A stretch of 64,000 nucleotides of DNA. Origin: Corynebacterium sp. ACRPS. GTDB taxonomy: Bacteria; Actinomycetota; Actinomycetes; Mycobacteriales; Mycobacteriaceae. The notes below the pieces were generated by a model. The model was given only the letters and a program-made list of their open reading frames with translations, searched no databases and was not told the DNA's origin. Positions 33,133-41,440 of this stretch are shown piece by piece (position 1 is the first letter of the stretch; each line of letters starts with the position of its first letter). The stretch is taken from contig NZ_JAKRMY010000007.1 in NCBI RefSeq assembly GCF_022346005.1, forward strand, positions 1 to 64,000. Reading direction: 5' to 3'. The position numbers were made by a program, and so were the translations under genes.

Positions 33133-34156
33133 CTAATACGTCGCGGATAGCGTCTACATCCACCTCCGCGACGCTTGCGGGGTTAAATGCCGCGTCATTG
33201 GATTTATCCACCAATACCGCGCGCACGCCATCGGAAAAGTCATCGCGGCGATACATATAAGCGCCGAGTTTCTTTTCCAGCTCGAGGGCATCGCGAATGC
33301 TCGAGCACTGCGCCTCTGCCCGGTAGAGCTCCAGCGCGGCCACGATGGAGGTTGGGCAGGCCTGCGCGATGAGCTTTTCTACCAGCTCCTTTAGTTCCGG
33401 GTATTCCTTAGCGGCCGCGGTGATGTCCTGCCAGGAATCGTGGCGGAAGCTAGCCTCGATTCCCTCGATGAGCTCTGCAAGTGGGGCCTCGTCTTCCGGC
33501 TGCACGGAGTGCTGTTCCAGCGCGGCATCAATGCCTTTGTCAATGACGTCGTTAGCAAACGCATCGCCGTCTTTGACGTAGTCAGTGGCCAGCCCGCTCC
33601 ATACGAGGTCTGCGGCGTACATGCGGTAGCCGGTAATGCCCCAGAACTTCGCGAGTTCTGGCGAGGCCTTGCCGCGCGTACCCACGGCATTTTGGGAGGC
33701 ATAGGCCATACCCACATCCGTGACGTAGCCAATATTCATCTCGGGCATGGAGGCGAAGGTCTTGTCCGTGACCACGCAGTGCGAGCCGTGCGCGGATACG
33801 CCAAGCCCGCCGCCCATAGCGATGCCATCGACCAGCGCGATGACCGGCTTGGGGTATTCCGCAATATCCCCGTTGAGGGTGTATTCCGAGGCAAAGAAGT
33901 CATCCACCTCGTCGTAGTTGCCGTCGACGATGCCATCGCGGGCCAAGCGGACATCGCCGCCCGCGCAATAGGCCTTGGGGTTGGTAGAGGTCAAAAGGAC
34001 CTGCTCTACCTCGTCATCGGCACGCCACTTATCCAAGGCAGCGGCGATGAGATCGATCATTTCTGGGCTCAGGGAGTTGAGAGCCTTTGGGCGGTTGAGC
34101 TCAATGACTCCGGTATGGTTGCGGATTGAGGACACGATAGGTGCATCATTAGTCAT
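33122..34156 (-). CDS. Enoyl-CoA hydratase/isomerase family, 3-hydroxyisobutyryl-CoA hydrolase-like
   Basis: The 344-residue crotonase-fold protein has the HIBCH length rather than the 260 residues of simple hydratases. Motifs: GVIELNRPKALNSLSPEMI, the first oxyanion segment AYCAGGDVR, the second IAMGGGLGVSAHGSH, and MPEMNIGYVTDVG. GGDVR with the later E in PEMNIG matches the hydrolase subgroup, so thioester hydrolysis of a valine-degradation or related acyl-CoA is likely. I chose ATG 34156 (MTNDAPIV) over 34177. It stands alone between convergent and divergent neighbours. Confidence 0.85.
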   Translation of the reverse strand: MTNDAPIVSSIRNHTGVIELNRPKALNSLSPEMIDLIAAALDKWRADDEVEQVLLTSTNPKAYCAGGDVRLARDGIVDGNYDEVDDFFASEYTLNGDIAEYPKPVIALVDGIAMGGGLGVSAHGSHCVVTDKTFASMPEMNIGYVTDVGMAYASQNAVGTRGKASPELAKFWGITGYRMYAADLVWSGLATDYVKDGDAFANDVIDKGIDAALEQHSVQPEDEAPLAELIEGIEASFRHDSWQDITAAAKEYPELKELVEKLIAQACPTSIVAALELYRAEAQCSSIRDALELEKKLGAYMYRRDDFSDGVRAVLVDKSNDAAFNPASVAEVDVDAIRDVLAKG

Positions 34157-34224
34157 ATCCTCTATTGTGACACACAACTCATATACCTAGCTACCGTTTG
34201 CGACTTCACAGATAGGTCTTAATT

Positions 34225-35022
34225 TTGCTTCCACAGCTTATCGCCCTAGACATGGACGGCACCCTGCTCGATGGAAACGGCGACTTGCCGCCAGGATTCA
34301 CGGCGACCAGCCAGCGCGCAACCGAGCTTGGCGTCACCCTCGTTCCGGCATCTGGGCGCCAGATCGCCACCCTGCAACAGATGTTTCCCCATGAAGAGAC
34401 CTTTATTGCAGAAAATGGCTCCGTGGTCGTGCACAATAACGAGCTGCTGAGCACAACTCCCCTGCCGTCATCGGCCGTCCGCGCTGCGGTGGCAGCGCTC
34501 GACGCGGTAACCCAACCCCACACCGTGGTGCTGTGCACGCCGGCTACGGCGTTTGTGGAAAGGGGCATCGACGGCCAAGCCTCCGCCGAGATCTCCAAAT
34601 ACTATAAATCCATCAGCTGGGTGGATGACCTGCACGATCTGCTCGATGAGGAGATCATCAAAATCGCGGCCTTCTGCGCCGATGGTAGCGAGAAACACCT
34701 CCACGATCCGCTGCGCGAGGCTGTGCCCGAACATAATATTGCGGTATCTGGGGCGGTGTGGCTCGATGTGATGGCGGCCGGGGTCAATAAGGGCGTGGCG
34801 CTAGAAACCATGGCGTCGCTGCTAGGTATCCCCCAATCTCGCACCGCAGCGTTTGGAGACTTCCTCAACGATTTCGAACTACTCCAGGCCGCTGGAACCG
34901 CCATTGCCATGGACAATGCGCACCCTAAACTCAAGGCCATCGCAGATACCATCGCCCCACCCAATACCGAGTATGGGGTGCTGACAGTGCTTAATCAGCT
35001 TTTTGCCAGCAAACAGGATTAG
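34225..35022 (+). CDS. HAD-superfamily Cof-type phosphatase
   Basis: The 265-residue protein has HAD motif I ALDMDGTLLDGNG with the nucleophile Asp at residue 8, motif II VPASGRQ, motif III Lys around INKGVALE-type VNKGVALETMASLLG, and motif IV AFGDFLNDFELLQAAG. The large C2 cap is between motifs II and III. These enzymes dephosphorylate sugar phosphates, FMN or PLP; the substrate is unknown. TTG at 34225 is the only reasonable start before motif I. Confidence 0.88.
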   Translation: MLPQLIALDMDGTLLDGNGDLPPGFTATSQRATELGVTLVPASGRQIATLQQMFPHEETFIAENGSVVVHNNELLSTTPLPSSAVRAAVAALDAVTQPHTVVLCTPATAFVERGIDGQASAEISKYYKSISWVDDLHDLLDEEIIKIAAFCADGSEKHLHDPLREAVPEHNIAVSGAVWLDVMAAGVNKGVALETMASLLGIPQSRTAAFGDFLNDFELLQAAGTAIAMDNAHPKLKAIADTIAPPNTEYGVLTVLNQLFASKQD

Positions 35023-35160
35023 ACTCTTTTCTTTCAGCATCTATCCGTAAGATATTGCCAATTTCCCGCGCCACGCCGTGCTCTCTACTTTGAGTAATGG
35101 CGCTGCTCGCGGTCTAAAATTGGCCGATTAGTACATTTTCGTAGTGCAATGGGAGTTCAT

Positions 35161-38100
35161 GTGAATCGTTTTCTGCGCTCGCTGCTGGGGAAGAAAGATT
35201 CCGAGCGTAATGAGGCCACGCCGCCCACGACGCGGCAATCAGATGGGCCTACAGGTGATTCCTCCACTGGGGCTTCCACGCCTGAATCCGGTATCCCTAC
35301 GGGGCCGGATCCACATGCCCGCAATAATCACGAGGGGCGCGCGGAACACCAGCCGCCCACCTCGAACGCACAGGACGGCACTAAATCCTCGCAGACACAG
35401 CCCACGGATCCTACCCGTGGGTTCGCTCGCCAATCCCGCCAGGTGGGTAACCCCACGCCTCAAGACAAAAAGCCTTCCCGAAACCAGGGCGCACAGACCC
35501 CCAAATCCGCTGCGGCCAAAGGCTCTGCCCAAGACAAGCAGAATAATTCTGCCCAGAAGAAGACCGGAGCAAAGCCACACCAGCAGGTAAAGCCGGCCAC
35601 GCCCAAGAATCCACAGAAACCGCAGCAATCAGCCGCCGAAACGAAGGAATTTCCCGCCAGCCCCGCCGGTACTTCCCGCGCGTCCGGGACCTCTGGCGCC
35701 TCTCGAACGTCCACTCCCGCCGGTTCCAAGAATTCTTCCCGCTCCAATAACTCCGCTGGCACTCCTCGGCCTTCCGACGCCAACCGGTCCACCGGCTCTG
35801 CGAAATCCTCCGACTCCACCCAGACTTCTGGCGCTACTCGGTCCACCGAAACCGATCGGCCCACCGGCACCGGCTCCGCGAAGCCTTCCGACAATACTAA
35901 GAACTCCGCGCAGGGAACCGCGGAATTTCCTGCCCAGCAGTCGTGGCCTGCCCAAAGGCCAGAGCAGCGCAAGCCCGAACAACACAAGCCTGAGCAAAGC
36001 AAAGCCCAGCCGCGCAAGCCGGAGCAGCGTAAGCCAGAGCAACGAACATCTGGGCAGCAACAACCTGTTCAGCGTGAGCAGGAGCAGCGTCAGCAGGAAC
36101 AGCGCCAACCGGAGCAGCAGGCATCCGGAGCCGGGCGTCAGAAAGCAGAGCAGCGCAAGCCTGCGCAAAAGTCTGCCTCTGCGCAAGAACAAAAATCAGG
36201 GATTCCTGCTGGGCAAAAGGCCGCCGCTATGGGGGCTTCTCAGCCCCAGCGCATTCCTGCCGAAGAGAACGCGCGAGAACAACAGCCTGCAGCCGATCAC
36301 TTTGCAGAGAAGTCATCTTCGCAGGGCAAGCAGGGCGCCAATAAATCGAAATATGCCTTGCAGAATCAACAAAACGACTCTGAAGTACTCGCAATACCGC
36401 CAGAGGATAAAAACGTGCGCAAGAAGCGGCACGCGCGGCTACGCCAAGTCAAGGGCCTTGATGGCCTGCGCGGCCTAGCCGTTGTCGCTGTGGTCTTATA
36501 CCACTTTTTCGGTGACGCCCTACCCGGCGGCTACTTGGGCGTGGACATGTTCTTTGTCCTCTCTGGCTTCCTTATTACATCGCTCCTCGTGCGCGAATAC
36601 CGCACATCCGGGACGATTAGCCTGAAGGACTTTTGGGTCCGACGCTTTAGGCGCATCCTGCCGGCTGCCGTCACCGTGCTCGTTTTCTGTACGGCAATCG
36701 TTGCGTGGGTTGGCGGAGATTTGGCCGTCGGCCTGCGTCAGCAATTCTTCGGCACCCTGTTCTTTGTCAATAACTGGACGCAGATTGCCACCTCGCAATC
36801 CTATTTTGCTGATAACGAGATCCAGGTATTCGCCCACTACTGGTCACTCGCCGTAGAAGAGCAGTTCTACCTCATTTGGCCGCTGCTCATGCTGGGTATT
36901 TTCCGCATCTCATCGCGCCAGCCGCGCCGCCTTCCAGTCGTGGTCTCCAGCGTGCTGGGGCTTGCCTCTTTCGCGGCCATGTGGTTTATCTTCACCCCAG
37001 GCGAAGACCCCACCCGCGTGTACTACGGCACGGATACCCACGCATTCGGCCTGTTGACCGGTGCAGTCCTCTCCTTGTTAATGACCTCTACGAAGTCCGA
37101 TCCCAACGCGGATTCCTGGGCCACCACCGGCAAGGTAGAAACCCGCGCCGCCGGCATCATTGGCTTCTTGGCGCTTATCGGCTACGTTGCGCAGCTATTC
37201 CTCATGCCTGACGACGCCGAATTTACCTACCGCGGCGGCCTTTTCCTTACCAGCATCCTTGGTGCCCTCATGGTGTGGGGCGTCATCCACGAGTATGGCC
37301 CGATGACGCCGCTGTTTAGGACCAAGGTCATGCGATGGTTCGGTCAGCGTTCCTTCTCGCTGTACCTCTGGCACTGGCCGGTCATCATGATCTTGGAGGC
37401 GCTATTCCACGGCAATCAGAACTCTGAGGACTCCTGGATTCTAGGCTTGATCGCCATCCCCATCTCCCTGATCCTCTCAGAGATCTCTTATCAATTCATC
37501 GAGAACCCTTTCCGCCGCGGCGGATACAAGAAGACGTGGAAGAGCTACTGGGCCTCGCGCCCGAGCTTCAGCGAACTCAAGGATGGCTTTGGCAAGGCCA
37601 TGTGGCCAGTGGTCCCATTCTTGGTTGTCGCCTCTCTGGTTGGTGTTGTCTACGGCGTGGTCAATTCCAGCGACAAGACCGAGTTGGAGCAGCAACTCAA
37701 CCAGCTCCAGCAGCAAAACGAAAGCAATAACCCACCTCCACCGGAGGTATCCGCTCCGTCGACAGCATCGACTGAAGACGATAAAGACGGGGCGAAGGAA
37801 AAGGATGACGCCAAGACCCGCCCCATCCCGAAGGGAACGGACATTACCGCGATCGGTGATTCGGTGATGCTGGCGGCTAGTGATGCCCTCAGCCAACGGT
37901 TCCCTGGCATTTATATCGATGCCCAGGAATCCCGCCACTACACGGTGGGTATCCAAATCCTTCAGCAAATGAAGGATGCCGGTACGTTGCGCGATACCGT
38001 ATTCTTGGGATTCGGTACCAACGGCGCCGCCCAGCCAAATCAAATCAGCCAGGCCATGGACATCATCGGCAAAGACCATACCGTGGTAATGGTGGTTCCC

Positions 38101-38340
38101 TACGGTGACCGCGAGTGGATGGCGCAGTCCCAGCAGGACGTCATCGACGCCGCCAAGGAATACGACAATGCCTATATCGCTGACTGGTGTGGCTACGCCG
38201 AAAATAATCCGGACATGCTCTACTCCGATGGCGTCCACCCGCTTCCCGAAGGCGCCACCGGCTATTCCGACGCCTTCTACGACGCTCTGAAGCAATATTC
38301 CAAATACGACAAAAGCGTGTCCTCACAATGCCAGGCTTAA
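35161..38340 (+). CDS. Acyltransferase-3/SGNH fusion with very long disordered N-terminus
   Basis: GTG 35161 is favoured over ATG 35149 because GGGAG (35151-35155) is 5 bases upstream; length is 1059 residues. Residues 1 to about 425 are low complexity: Ser/Thr/Ala/Gly-rich, then repeated KPEQRKPEQ-type units about residues 260-325. Next is an OafA-like membrane acyltransferase with GLDGLRGLAVVAVVLYHF and VDMFFVLSGFLITSLL, ten helices, then a coiled Gln-rich linker and a C-terminal SGNH domain (ITAIGDSVMLAASDAL ... YSDGVHPLPEGATG, giving Ser and the DxxH pair). Role: O-acylation of a cell-envelope glycan or lipid (inference). Confidence 0.9.
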   Translation: MNRFLRSLLGKKDSERNEATPPTTRQSDGPTGDSSTGASTPESGIPTGPDPHARNNHEGRAEHQPPTSNAQDGTKSSQTQPTDPTRGFARQSRQVGNPTPQDKKPSRNQGAQTPKSAAAKGSAQDKQNNSAQKKTGAKPHQQVKPATPKNPQKPQQSAAETKEFPASPAGTSRASGTSGASRTSTPAGSKNSSRSNNSAGTPRPSDANRSTGSAKSSDSTQTSGATRSTETDRPTGTGSAKPSDNTKNSAQGTAEFPAQQSWPAQRPEQRKPEQHKPEQSKAQPRKPEQRKPEQRTSGQQQPVQREQEQRQQEQRQPEQQASGAGRQKAEQRKPAQKSASAQEQKSGIPAGQKAAAMGASQPQRIPAEENAREQQPAADHFAEKSSSQGKQGANKSKYALQNQQNDSEVLAIPPEDKNVRKKRHARLRQVKGLDGLRGLAVVAVVLYHFFGDALPGGYLGVDMFFVLSGFLITSLLVREYRTSGTISLKDFWVRRFRRILPAAVTVLVFCTAIVAWVGGDLAVGLRQQFFGTLFFVNNWTQIATSQSYFADNEIQVFAHYWSLAVEEQFYLIWPLLMLGIFRISSRQPRRLPVVVSSVLGLASFAAMWFIFTPGEDPTRVYYGTDTHAFGLLTGAVLSLLMTSTKSDPNADSWATTGKVETRAAGIIGFLALIGYVAQLFLMPDDAEFTYRGGLFLTSILGALMVWGVIHEYGPMTPLFRTKVMRWFGQRSFSLYLWHWPVIMILEALFHGNQNSEDSWILGLIAIPISLILSEISYQFIENPFRRGGYKKTWKSYWASRPSFSELKDGFGKAMWPVVPFLVVASLVGVVYGVVNSSDKTELEQQLNQLQQQNESNNPPPPEVSAPSTASTEDDKDGAKEKDDAKTRPIPKGTDITAIGDSVMLAASDALSQRFPGIYIDAQESRHYTVGIQILQQMKDAGTLRDTVFLGFGTNGAAQPNQISQAMDIIGKDHTVVMVVPYGDREWMAQSQQDVIDAAKEYDNAYIADWCGYAENNPDMLYSDGVHPLPEGATGYSDAFYDALKQYSKYDKSVSSQCQA

Positions 38341-38512
38341 CAGAGAGCGCGGCGGTAGGCAGTTAGCGCATGTGCGCCGGCTTCCTACCCTGGCCCCTTC
38401 CTCGCCCGCCCTTCGCGCTCGCGGGGTGGTTCGATCTCACCGGGCGGGTTCCCCGCCCGTGACCGTGAAGAGCGGGGTTAAAAGTTCTGACTCGTAGGTG
38501 AACGCATAAATG

Positions 38513-38547
38513 AAGACCGCACCCATAGTTCACATGAGTGCGGTCTT
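38513..38547. terminator. Bidirectional terminator after the acyltransferase gene
   Basis: AAGACCGCAC (38513-38522) pairs with GTGCGGTCTT (38538-38547), followed by T on both strands. The 38341-38512 stretch before it is GC-rich with one copy of the CGCCCTTCGCGCTC repeat at 38407-38420 and no gene. Confidence 0.75.
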
Positions 38548-38565
38548 TAGTATTAGGCAGCGAGA

Positions 38566-38889
38566 TTAATCGACGGCGAACTCGCCCATCTTGTCCCAAC
38601 CGGTGCGTCCATCGATGTGGACGTTGATGATGTCTGGGGTCTCTACGAGGTACTTGGGGAATTCGTCGCAGGCGCGCTTGAAGTGCTCGCCCTGAACGTG
38701 CTCTACGTCCTTACCATCAGCGTAGGACTCGAGCAGCAGGAAGCGCTGAGAATCTTCCGGATCGCGGTACCACTTGAAGTCGATGCAGCCAGACTCGGCG
38801 TTGCAAGCCTCGGTGTACCAGTTGATCTCATCAAGGAAGGTATCGGCGTATTCAGGCTTTACGCGGAACTGTACGTTAATCAAAATCAT
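38566..38889 (-). CDS. Antibiotic biosynthesis monooxygenase-domain protein
   Basis: The 107-residue dimeric ferredoxin-like ABM fold is recognised from ILINVQFRVKPEYADTFLDEI at the start, ACNAESGCIDFKWYRDPEDSQRFLLLESYAD in the middle and the conserved HxxxxHF-type QGEHFKRACDEF. Family members are cofactor-free quinol monooxygenases or heme-degrading enzymes; no Asn/Trp heme signature of IsdG type was noted. TAGAAT ends 7 bases before the ATG, suggesting a leaderless transcript. Confidence 0.85.
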   Translation of the reverse strand: MILINVQFRVKPEYADTFLDEINWYTEACNAESGCIDFKWYRDPEDSQRFLLLESYADGKDVEHVQGEHFKRACDEFPKYLVETPDIINVHIDGRTGWDKMGEFAVD

Positions 38890-38989
38890 GCCCCCGATTC
38901 TACCAATGATGTGTCCACTACGTCATGGCTGCTCTGCCATGCGCGCGGACCTCGGAAGAATCGGGGGCAGGTTCCGCGGAAGCTAAGAA

Positions 38990-39568
38990 CTAGTTGAGGA
39001 AGTACTCCGCGATGTAGATGAACTCGCCATCAAAGGCGGTAGCGACGCCATAACCGTACTCGGGTCCGGGGGTTACTTCGAGGCCTCGGTTGAACCAGTT
39101 GAGGCGCTCTTGGGCTTGCTCTTCGGACAGACGGTAGACGTTGCCCTGCCCTTCTTCAGTGTGGGTCACGCCGCTTGCCACATCGCCGTAGTACTTTAGC
39201 TCACCATTTGCACCCTGGTTTGCCCATTCCTGCGCGATAGCGCTTGCGGTCTCATCCGGGTGGTGGCCAGCCTGGGCTAGGTGATCAGCGGTGGCTACCT
39301 GCAAGTCAGCGGCAACCTGCGGGGCTTCGAAGGCCTCAGGCTCCGGTGCGGCTTCAGCCGTAGGCGCTTCTTCCGCTGCTACTTCTGGTTCAGCTTCGGG
39401 TGCGGCCTTTAGAAAGCTGGGCAAAGTAACGTTGTACTTTTCAGCAAGGGTAGACACCTGCTGAACCTGCGGGACCGCGTTAAGCTCCGCAGAAGCCACT
39501 GCCGTGGTGCCAGACAGGGCGAGTACGGTGGTCAGGACTGCTGCGGTGGCGCTTCGAATCGGCTTCAT
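38990..39568 (-). CDS. Secreted protein, possibly a diverged CAP-domain protein
   Basis: I chose ATG 39568, which gives a clean signal peptide (MKPIRSATAAVLTTVLALSG, cleavage near ASA-EL). A Glu/Ala/Pro linker of about 35 residues follows, then a domain of about 100 residues with HHPDETASAIAQEWANQG, YYGDVASGVTHTEEG and a final YGYGVATAFDGEFIYIAEYF. The end resembles the last strands of CAP/SCP proteins, but the CAP motif histidines are not evident, so this is tentative. Exported to the envelope or medium. Confidence 0.6.
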   Translation of the reverse strand: MKPIRSATAAVLTTVLALSGTTAVASAELNAVPQVQQVSTLAEKYNVTLPSFLKAAPEAEPEVAAEEAPTAEAAPEPEAFEAPQVAADLQVATADHLAQAGHHPDETASAIAQEWANQGANGELKYYGDVASGVTHTEEGQGNVYRLSEEQAQERLNWFNRGLEVTPGPEYGYGVATAFDGEFIYIAEYFLN

Positions 39569-39706
39569 AATTTTCAGCCTGTCATAACTTTTCAGAGGGC
39601 GAAAGCATATCGCCGGTTCCACCGCACTTCGATATGGCTTTGTTATAGAAACGGCGCTCGGTGAGTTCTCGGCTACCTCGCGGTAGTGAAGAAGCCTCCA
39701 GGAGGC

Positions 39707-41440
39707 CTAATAAATACCTACATCGAGTTCATCGAATTGCCGCTGCAGCTCCTCCGAATCAATGGAGCGGGCAACATCGGGCCCGGCGATGGCCGCAAAG
39801 CCATCGAGGACAGAGTTCCCGTAATTATGGCCCACACCATCGGGAACATCCTTGGCTCCGGGTAGATCCGCGGCAACTTGCAGGTAGGTAATAATAGGCA
39901 TCCACTGCATCACGCGTTCACGGGAATAGGGGGTATCTTCTTTCATCCAATCCGGCTCTTTGAAGGCCAATTCGGGCGACCACCAGCTCACTGGATCGGA
40001 AGGATGCTGAATATACAGCATGCGGGTCCTGCCCCACTCCTCTTCCGGAACGCGTCCCCAGCGGCGGACTTGGTCCACCTCGTTGGCAAAGCGAACCACG
40101 AGGCCACCGGCGTAGACCGGCGAGATTTCCGTGGACCCGGGATCGCGGCGCTCCACAAACTGCGAGCGCAACTGGTTAAAGTGCGGCGGGCCAGTCAATA
40201 AGATGCCATCGACGGAATTGGCAATATCGCGCACGCCGGAAAAGGCTGCCTCGATGCCGGTTGTGCCTAAGGACTCGCCGTAGAGGTAGAGCTTGGGTCG
40301 GTCATCTTCTGGCAGTGAATTCCACCAGTCCACGATGGGGTTGATGAACTCTTCCCCGGCGCGCTCTACTTGGCCGCCGCCGCCAAGGAAGTGGAATACA
40401 GACGGCATGGCGGAATACTGTGCTGCGGCAATGGCGGTATCCCCTCCATAGAGTAGTTCGAAGGCTTGCGCGGAATAGGACGATACCCAGCCGGTGCCGG
40501 TAGGCATGGTCAACAGGAGGGCCTTGCGGTCTTGGGCGTGGGTGCGCTCGAGTTCATCGATAAGCAGCTGCGCCCGCCCTTCATTAGAGTCGCGGTTACC
40601 CAGGCCGGCGTAGGCACGGATGGGTTCTTTGGCAGGTTTCCCGGTCACCTGTTCTAGCTCGGCCTTATGCGCGCCGGAGCTGAGAAACCGGGAGCCTTGC
40701 AGGCCGACGCCGTTCCAGTCGACATCGGAAGTAGGCGATCCGGAGCGCTCACTCAGGGTGGGGCGCTGAGTGTCCGGATCGGGGTCGGCGTTCTGGGCGG
40801 TAAATACCCTATCGCCCAAGCCCACGATGGCACCGGGAATGATGTTTTCAACGGTGTAGATAGCGATAACCGCAATGATAAGTACTGCCCCGAGGCGGCG
40901 GTACGTGGAGCGGAACCGCTGCGGGAAGCGCCGCGCTAACCAGCGCACCAGAAAGATAATGGAGCGCAGGATGAGCAGGAAGACGGTAAATACCGCCAGC
41001 GCCAGGGGCACCACCAGCAGGTAGCTAGACATGGACGGCGCGGGCACGGAATATACGCTCGCGAGCTCGTGCTGCCAGCGCACGGCGATAATGACGAAAC
41101 CGACCAGCCAGGCTATGAACGCACCTGTGGCGATGCGCGCGAGCAACCGGTAGTGCTTTGGCTCCCATGCGGAGGCGGCAAGCCAGGGATACTTATCCGC
41201 CCATTTGCTCACGACGAAGCGGTACCACACCAGCTTCACGCCGATGCCCACCACGTAGCCGAACCCGGCGGCAAGGCCCGAAATCAGGCCTTGATAGGGC
41301 CAATCGCGGGGCAAAATGGACGGAGTAAGGCCCAGCGTAGACAGAATGGCGGCGCCGATAATGCCCCACGGATCGAGGTGGCGGACAATATCGGCGATGC
41401 GAGCTTCTACTGCTCGAGCTTCTCCCCTAACTCCAGCCAT
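39707..41440 (-). CDS. Membrane-anchored alpha/beta hydrolase (Abhydrolase_9 family)
   Basis: The 577-residue protein has an N-terminal block of four to five membrane helices (about residues 25-220) and a C-terminal alpha/beta hydrolase domain. The nucleophile elbow is LYGESLGTTG (Gly-Glu-Ser-Leu-Gly) near residue 400. This architecture is the actinobacterial Abhydrolase_9 plus its N-terminal membrane domain; the substrate is unknown. The predicted start overlaps the ABC-F stop by 34 bases, so the genes are co-transcribed; a later start is possible. Confidence 0.82.
   Translation of the reverse strand: MAGVRGEARAVEARIADIVRHLDPWGIIGAAILSTLGLTPSILPRDWPYQGLISGLAAGFGYVVGIGVKLVWYRFVVSKWADKYPWLAASAWEPKHYRLLARIATGAFIAWLVGFVIIAVRWQHELASVYSVPAPSMSSYLLVVPLALAVFTVFLLILRSIIFLVRWLARRFPQRFRSTYRRLGAVLIIAVIAIYTVENIIPGAIVGLGDRVFTAQNADPDPDTQRPTLSERSGSPTSDVDWNGVGLQGSRFLSSGAHKAELEQVTGKPAKEPIRAYAGLGNRDSNEGRAQLLIDELERTHAQDRKALLLTMPTGTGWVSSYSAQAFELLYGGDTAIAAAQYSAMPSVFHFLGGGGQVERAGEEFINPIVDWWNSLPEDDRPKLYLYGESLGTTGIEAAFSGVRDIANSVDGILLTGPPHFNQLRSQFVERRDPGSTEISPVYAGGLVVRFANEVDQVRRWGRVPEEEWGRTRMLYIQHPSDPVSWWSPELAFKEPDWMKEDTPYSRERVMQWMPIITYLQVAADLPGAKDVPDGVGHNYGNSVLDGFAAIAGPDVARSIDSEELQRQFDELDVGIY

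Noticed and set aside
38395-38480. tRNA-like TTCGA stretch and short stems after the acyltransferase gene
   Set aside because: No cloverleaf can be drawn; the stems are GC-rich repeat or terminator elements.
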